The notes beneath the pieces are model-generated. The model did no database searches, had not been told where the DNA came from, and was given only the letters and a program-made list of their open reading frames with translations. From contig JBBDXW010000069.1 of assembly GCA_040902105.1 (NCBI GenBank), positions 5,828 through 69,827 on the forward strand: a stretch of DNA of 64,000 bases, in the 5' to 3' direction. Position numbers and translations under genes: made by a program. This stretch comes from IDS-8 sp040902105 (GTDB taxonomy: Bacteria; Pseudomonadota; Gammaproteobacteria; Steroidobacterales; Woeseiaceae). Shown in pieces: positions 61,668 through 64,000 of this stretch; the stretch's first letter is position 1, and every line of letters begins with the position of its first letter.

Positions 61668-62501
61668 TCACTCGCTGACGGCATGCACCGATTCGCCGCC
61701 ACCGGCCGCGCGAACGTCAACTGCCACAGCGTTCCGCGCGATTATGTAGTCGCCTACGCCGATCAACTCGATCCCGTCTTCCGCGAGTTTTGGCAACTCG
61801 CTCTCCAGGAACGCAAGTGTCGCCGGGTACGGATGACCGATACCAACAGCCATGCCTTGCGAACGTGCAAGTTCTTTAAGTCGTTCGAACTCCCGTTCCA
61901 GCGTTTGCGGCGACCTGTCGGGGTCGAGGAAGACATCGCGCCTGACGGCGGGGACACCGCTCTCGCGAGCAAGGTCGAGAGCAACACTACGGTGCGTCGT
62001 ATAACTGTCAACGAAGAACAGATTGCCTTGTGCCTCGATCTCCTCCATGAGCCAGCCCATATGGCCCGGGTGCTGAGTGAGAAGGCTGCCCTGGTGGTTG
62101 CTCACACCGACCGCGTGCGGGACGGAAGCCATGCTCTTTGCGAAGGAGCGTGCGAGTTCGCGACGAGTCGTGTCCAGGACAATCCCGCCGGGCTCCGCGA
62201 TGCCCGACTGGGCCATCGACTGCAGAGGCAGGTGCAGCAGCACCTCCTTGCCTGCTGCGAATGCAGCTTCGGCAAGCAGCGTGGCCCGCGGCGTTCGTGG
62301 CAGCACCGCGCAGGCGACCGGCCCCGGCAAGTTAACCGCCCGCCGGCCCGCTGCCAGCTGGTGGCCGAGATCGTCGATGATGATCGCGATACGCGGCGGC
62401 GGCGCGGCCATCGACGGCGACAACGGCAGGAATGGTAAAAAAAGAAACGCCGCTCTCAGCAACGCAGCAACGCCGGGATTGCGCGCCAAGGATTTCCTCA
62501 C
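61668..62501 (-). CDS. Divergent polysaccharide deacetylase (YibQ-like)
   Basis: A 277-residue exported protein with a hydrophobic N-terminal segment (FLFLPFLPLSPSMA). The deacetylase-fold blocks are IAIIIDDLGHQLAAG near residue 40, EVLLHLPLQSM near 90, GVSNHQGSLLT near 135 and FFVDSYTTH near 165. The second family histidine sits in VGIGHPYP. YibQ proteins are found next to CtpA and EnvC, implying an envelope or peptidoglycan role, but no activity is established. The ATG overlaps the ctpA stop by 4 nt. Confidence 0.9.
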   Translation of the reverse strand: MRKSLARNPGVAALLRAAFLFLPFLPLSPSMAAPPPRIAIIIDDLGHQLAAGRRAVNLPGPVACAVLPRTPRATLLAEAAFAAGKEVLLHLPLQSMAQSGIAEPGGIVLDTTRRELARSFAKSMASVPHAVGVSNHQGSLLTQHPGHMGWLMEEIEAQGNLFFVDSYTTHRSVALDLARESGVPAVRRDVFLDPDRSPQTLEREFERLKELARSQGMAVGIGHPYPATLAFLESELPKLAEDGIELIGVGDYIIARNAVAVDVRAAGGGESVHAVSE

Positions 62502-63736
62502 ATGACCTTGCTGTGCATTACCCCGAGGCTTCGCAAACGTTCGAGTGCCTCGATGAGCTGCAGGTCGCCCTCACGATCGACACCGGCACCCGTAGCCGGG
62601 AGGTTTCCGGGCCCATCGACAAACACATCCGGCGAGATGCCTTTTTCATGGATCGAATCTCCGGAAGGGGTGTAATACCGGGACGTTGTCAGTTTGATCG
62701 CGCGCCCCTTGGACAGCGGCATGACAGTCTGCACCAGACCCTTACCGAACGTTTCAGTGCCGACAATCAGGGCACGATGGTGGTCCTGCAGCGCGCCCGC
62801 CACAATTTCGGACGCCGATGCCGAGCCCCGGTTTACCAGCACAACAAGCGAAGCACCGTCGAGGATGTCGCCTCGCCGCGCTCTTTTCGTGAATCGCGCC
62901 TCGGGCGTCCGCCCGTTTGCGGTCACGATCACGCCGGAATCCAGAAAAAGGTCAGACACGTCGACGGCTGCATCGAGAATGCCGCCGGGATTGTTGCGAA
63001 GATCCAGTACGAGTCCCGTCAGCATGGTGCCGTCGCGGTGCCTGACCGCCTCCATCATTTCGTCGATGGCGCGGCTCAGTTCGTCGGGCGTCGTATCGTT
63101 GAACTGGCTGACGCGGACGTAACCAAAAGAAGGACCGAGAATTTCATGCCGGACGCTCGCGACGTGAATGCTTTCGCGCTGGATGTCGAACTCGAGGGGC
63201 TCCGTTTCCGTCTCTCGTTGTACCGCGATCCTGACGTTCGATCCGGGCCTGCCGCGCATGCGGTCGATAGTCTTGTGCAATCGATCCGGGTCCACCGGTA
63301 CGCCGTCGATCGCAACGATCGTGTCGCCACTCTGGATTCCCGCGCGCTCCGCGGGCGTATCGTCGATTGGCGCCACCACGCGAATCTCGCCATCGAGCGT
63401 GCTCACCTCGATGCCGACGCCGGAGTAGTTACCGGTCGTGCTGATGCGAATATCCTGGTACTCCGACTCGTCGAGGTACTGCGAATGTGCGTCGAGATCC
63501 GCCACCATGCCGCGAATCGCGCTTTCCAGCAGCACGCTGTCGTCCACCGGTTCGACGTAATCGCGCTTCACGCGCTCCATTACTTCCGCGAACAGGCGCG
63601 CCTGTTCCCACGACAAATCCTTCTCCGGGGCCGAACCCCGTCCGCCCAGCAGAGAGCCGCCTACGGACAAGCAGACTCCCAGCATGGCGCCGACAACAAG
63701 CACCAGAATACCTCTGGTTTTCAAGGACATTTGCAT
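62498..63736 (-). CDS. S41-family C-terminal processing peptidase (CtpA type)
   Basis: A 412-residue periplasmic serine protease. An N-terminal hydrophobic anchor (residues ~8-30) comes first. A PDZ domain (GVGIEVSTLDGEIRVV to about residue 175) and the S41 catalytic core follow. The catalytic dyad is Ser307 in GSASASE and Lys332 in TFGKG, the usual 25-residue spacing. Such proteases trim lipoprotein and peptidoglycan-hydrolase substrates. In relatives the order envC-ctpA-yibQ is common; the upstream gene would lie outside the window. Confidence 0.95.
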   Translation of the reverse strand: MQMSLKTRGILVLVVGAMLGVCLSVGGSLLGGRGSAPEKDLSWEQARLFAEVMERVKRDYVEPVDDSVLLESAIRGMVADLDAHSQYLDESEYQDIRISTTGNYSGVGIEVSTLDGEIRVVAPIDDTPAERAGIQSGDTIVAIDGVPVDPDRLHKTIDRMRGRPGSNVRIAVQRETETEPLEFDIQRESIHVASVRHEILGPSFGYVRVSQFNDTTPDELSRAIDEMMEAVRHRDGTMLTGLVLDLRNNPGGILDAAVDVSDLFLDSGVIVTANGRTPEARFTKRARRGDILDGASLVVLVNRGSASASEIVAGALQDHHRALIVGTETFGKGLVQTVMPLSKGRAIKLTTSRYYTPSGDSIHEKGISPDVFVDGPGNLPATGAGVDREGDLQLIEALERLRSLGVMHSKVM

Positions 63737-63921
63737 CTCCTGACACCGTCCGGACGAACGCTCGAGGATATCGACTCACAATATCATAGCGTTGTAGCCA
63801 TTACTGCCTGCGGGCGCCTGCATTATGGTGAACAGACCGTGTGCGGGACTGAAGGTTGCCGTTGGCGGCAGTGCCCCGAGCCTCTGCATAAGTCGAATTC
63901 GTTGGTCTCTGGCACCAGCAA

Positions 63922-64000
63922 ACTCTGCACAAGTCAGAACAGGCACTGTAGGAGCCCGCCATTGCGGGCGACCTGCGCAGGTGTTGAACGAAGGCGGTGG
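63922..64000. repeat. REP-like inverted doublet, family copy C (cut by the window edge)
   Basis: ACTCTGCACAAGTCAGAA at 63922-63939 leads into GTAGGAGCCCGCC at 63948-63960. GCGGGCGACCTGCGC follows, then GGCGGTGG at the very edge. Compared with copy B on the minus strand, the alignment predicts that the next bases outside the window begin TCGCCCGC and end in CTCCTAC. A partial outer module, CTCTGCATAAGTC, precedes it at about 63885. It lies upstream of the ctpA gene. Confidence 0.85.

Noticed and set aside
1..64000. CRISPR arrays, prophage and complete insertion sequences
   Set aside because: No regularly spaced direct repeats, integrase, phage structural genes or full transposase frames were seen; the repeats present are palindromic intergenic elements.

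Overview
The window looks like chromosome of a GC-rich gammaproteobacterium. The support is gene order: a ponA / pilMNOPQ-aroK-aroB block, gmk-rpoZ-spoT-ridA-recG, rph-rdgB-hemW next to a divergent yicC, an ybbA/ybbP-like ABC pair divergent from tesA, and tatABC next to dtd. An aa3-type oxidase cluster, a TRAP transporter, a secreted Kazal protein and an M2-family (ACE-like) dipeptidase would fit a marine or sediment lineage, but no 16S gene is present and the genus cannot be fixed. I see no rRNA, tRNA, CRISPR array, prophage or intact insertion sequence.

Layout. 1-6.6 kb: 3' end of PEP carboxylase, a 2-hydroxyacid dehydrogenase, a Nudix hydrolase, an FtsX-type ABC transporter and TesA. 6.7-13.4 kb: acyl-CoA ligase, then hemE, pyrF, dgt, aroB and aroK on the minus strand. 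13.5-21.7 kb: type IV pilus assembly operon pilMNOPQ, divergent from penicillin-binding protein 1A. 21.7-28 kb: an unknown 205-aa protein, citrate synthase, L31, an A+T-rich segment with DnaA boxes, then rph-rdgB-hemW and a PP2C phosphatase. 28-35.8 kb: yicC, gmk, rpoZ, spoT, ridA, recG, ubiA. 36-44.7 kb: comF, bioC and the oxidase cluster coxB-coxA-small protein-ctaG-coxC-surf1-CxxxC protein-ctaB. 44.7-53.3 kb: uvrD, trkA, trkH, a small TPR gene and TRAP dctQ-dctM, facing dctP. 53.8-64 kb: dtd, tatABC, a zinc dipeptidase lipoprotein, a HerA-like ATPase, an eight-module Kazal protein, a YibQ-like deacetylase and a CtpA-type protease.

The genes are mostly core metabolism and envelope biogenesis, packed tightly with many 4-nt ATGA/GTGA/TTGA overlaps that imply translational coupling. 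The less ordinary content lies between genes. Five kinds of inverted repeat occupy intergenic gaps, and one supplies the C-terminal tails of two convergent proteins. One 150-bp segment resembles a replication origin or a DnaA-controlled region. The most unusual protein is the secreted Kazal array, in which all eight modules lack the same two cysteines.

Starts were moved from the longest reading frame where a ribosome site, a 4-nt overlap or family length argued for it; this is stated in each entry.
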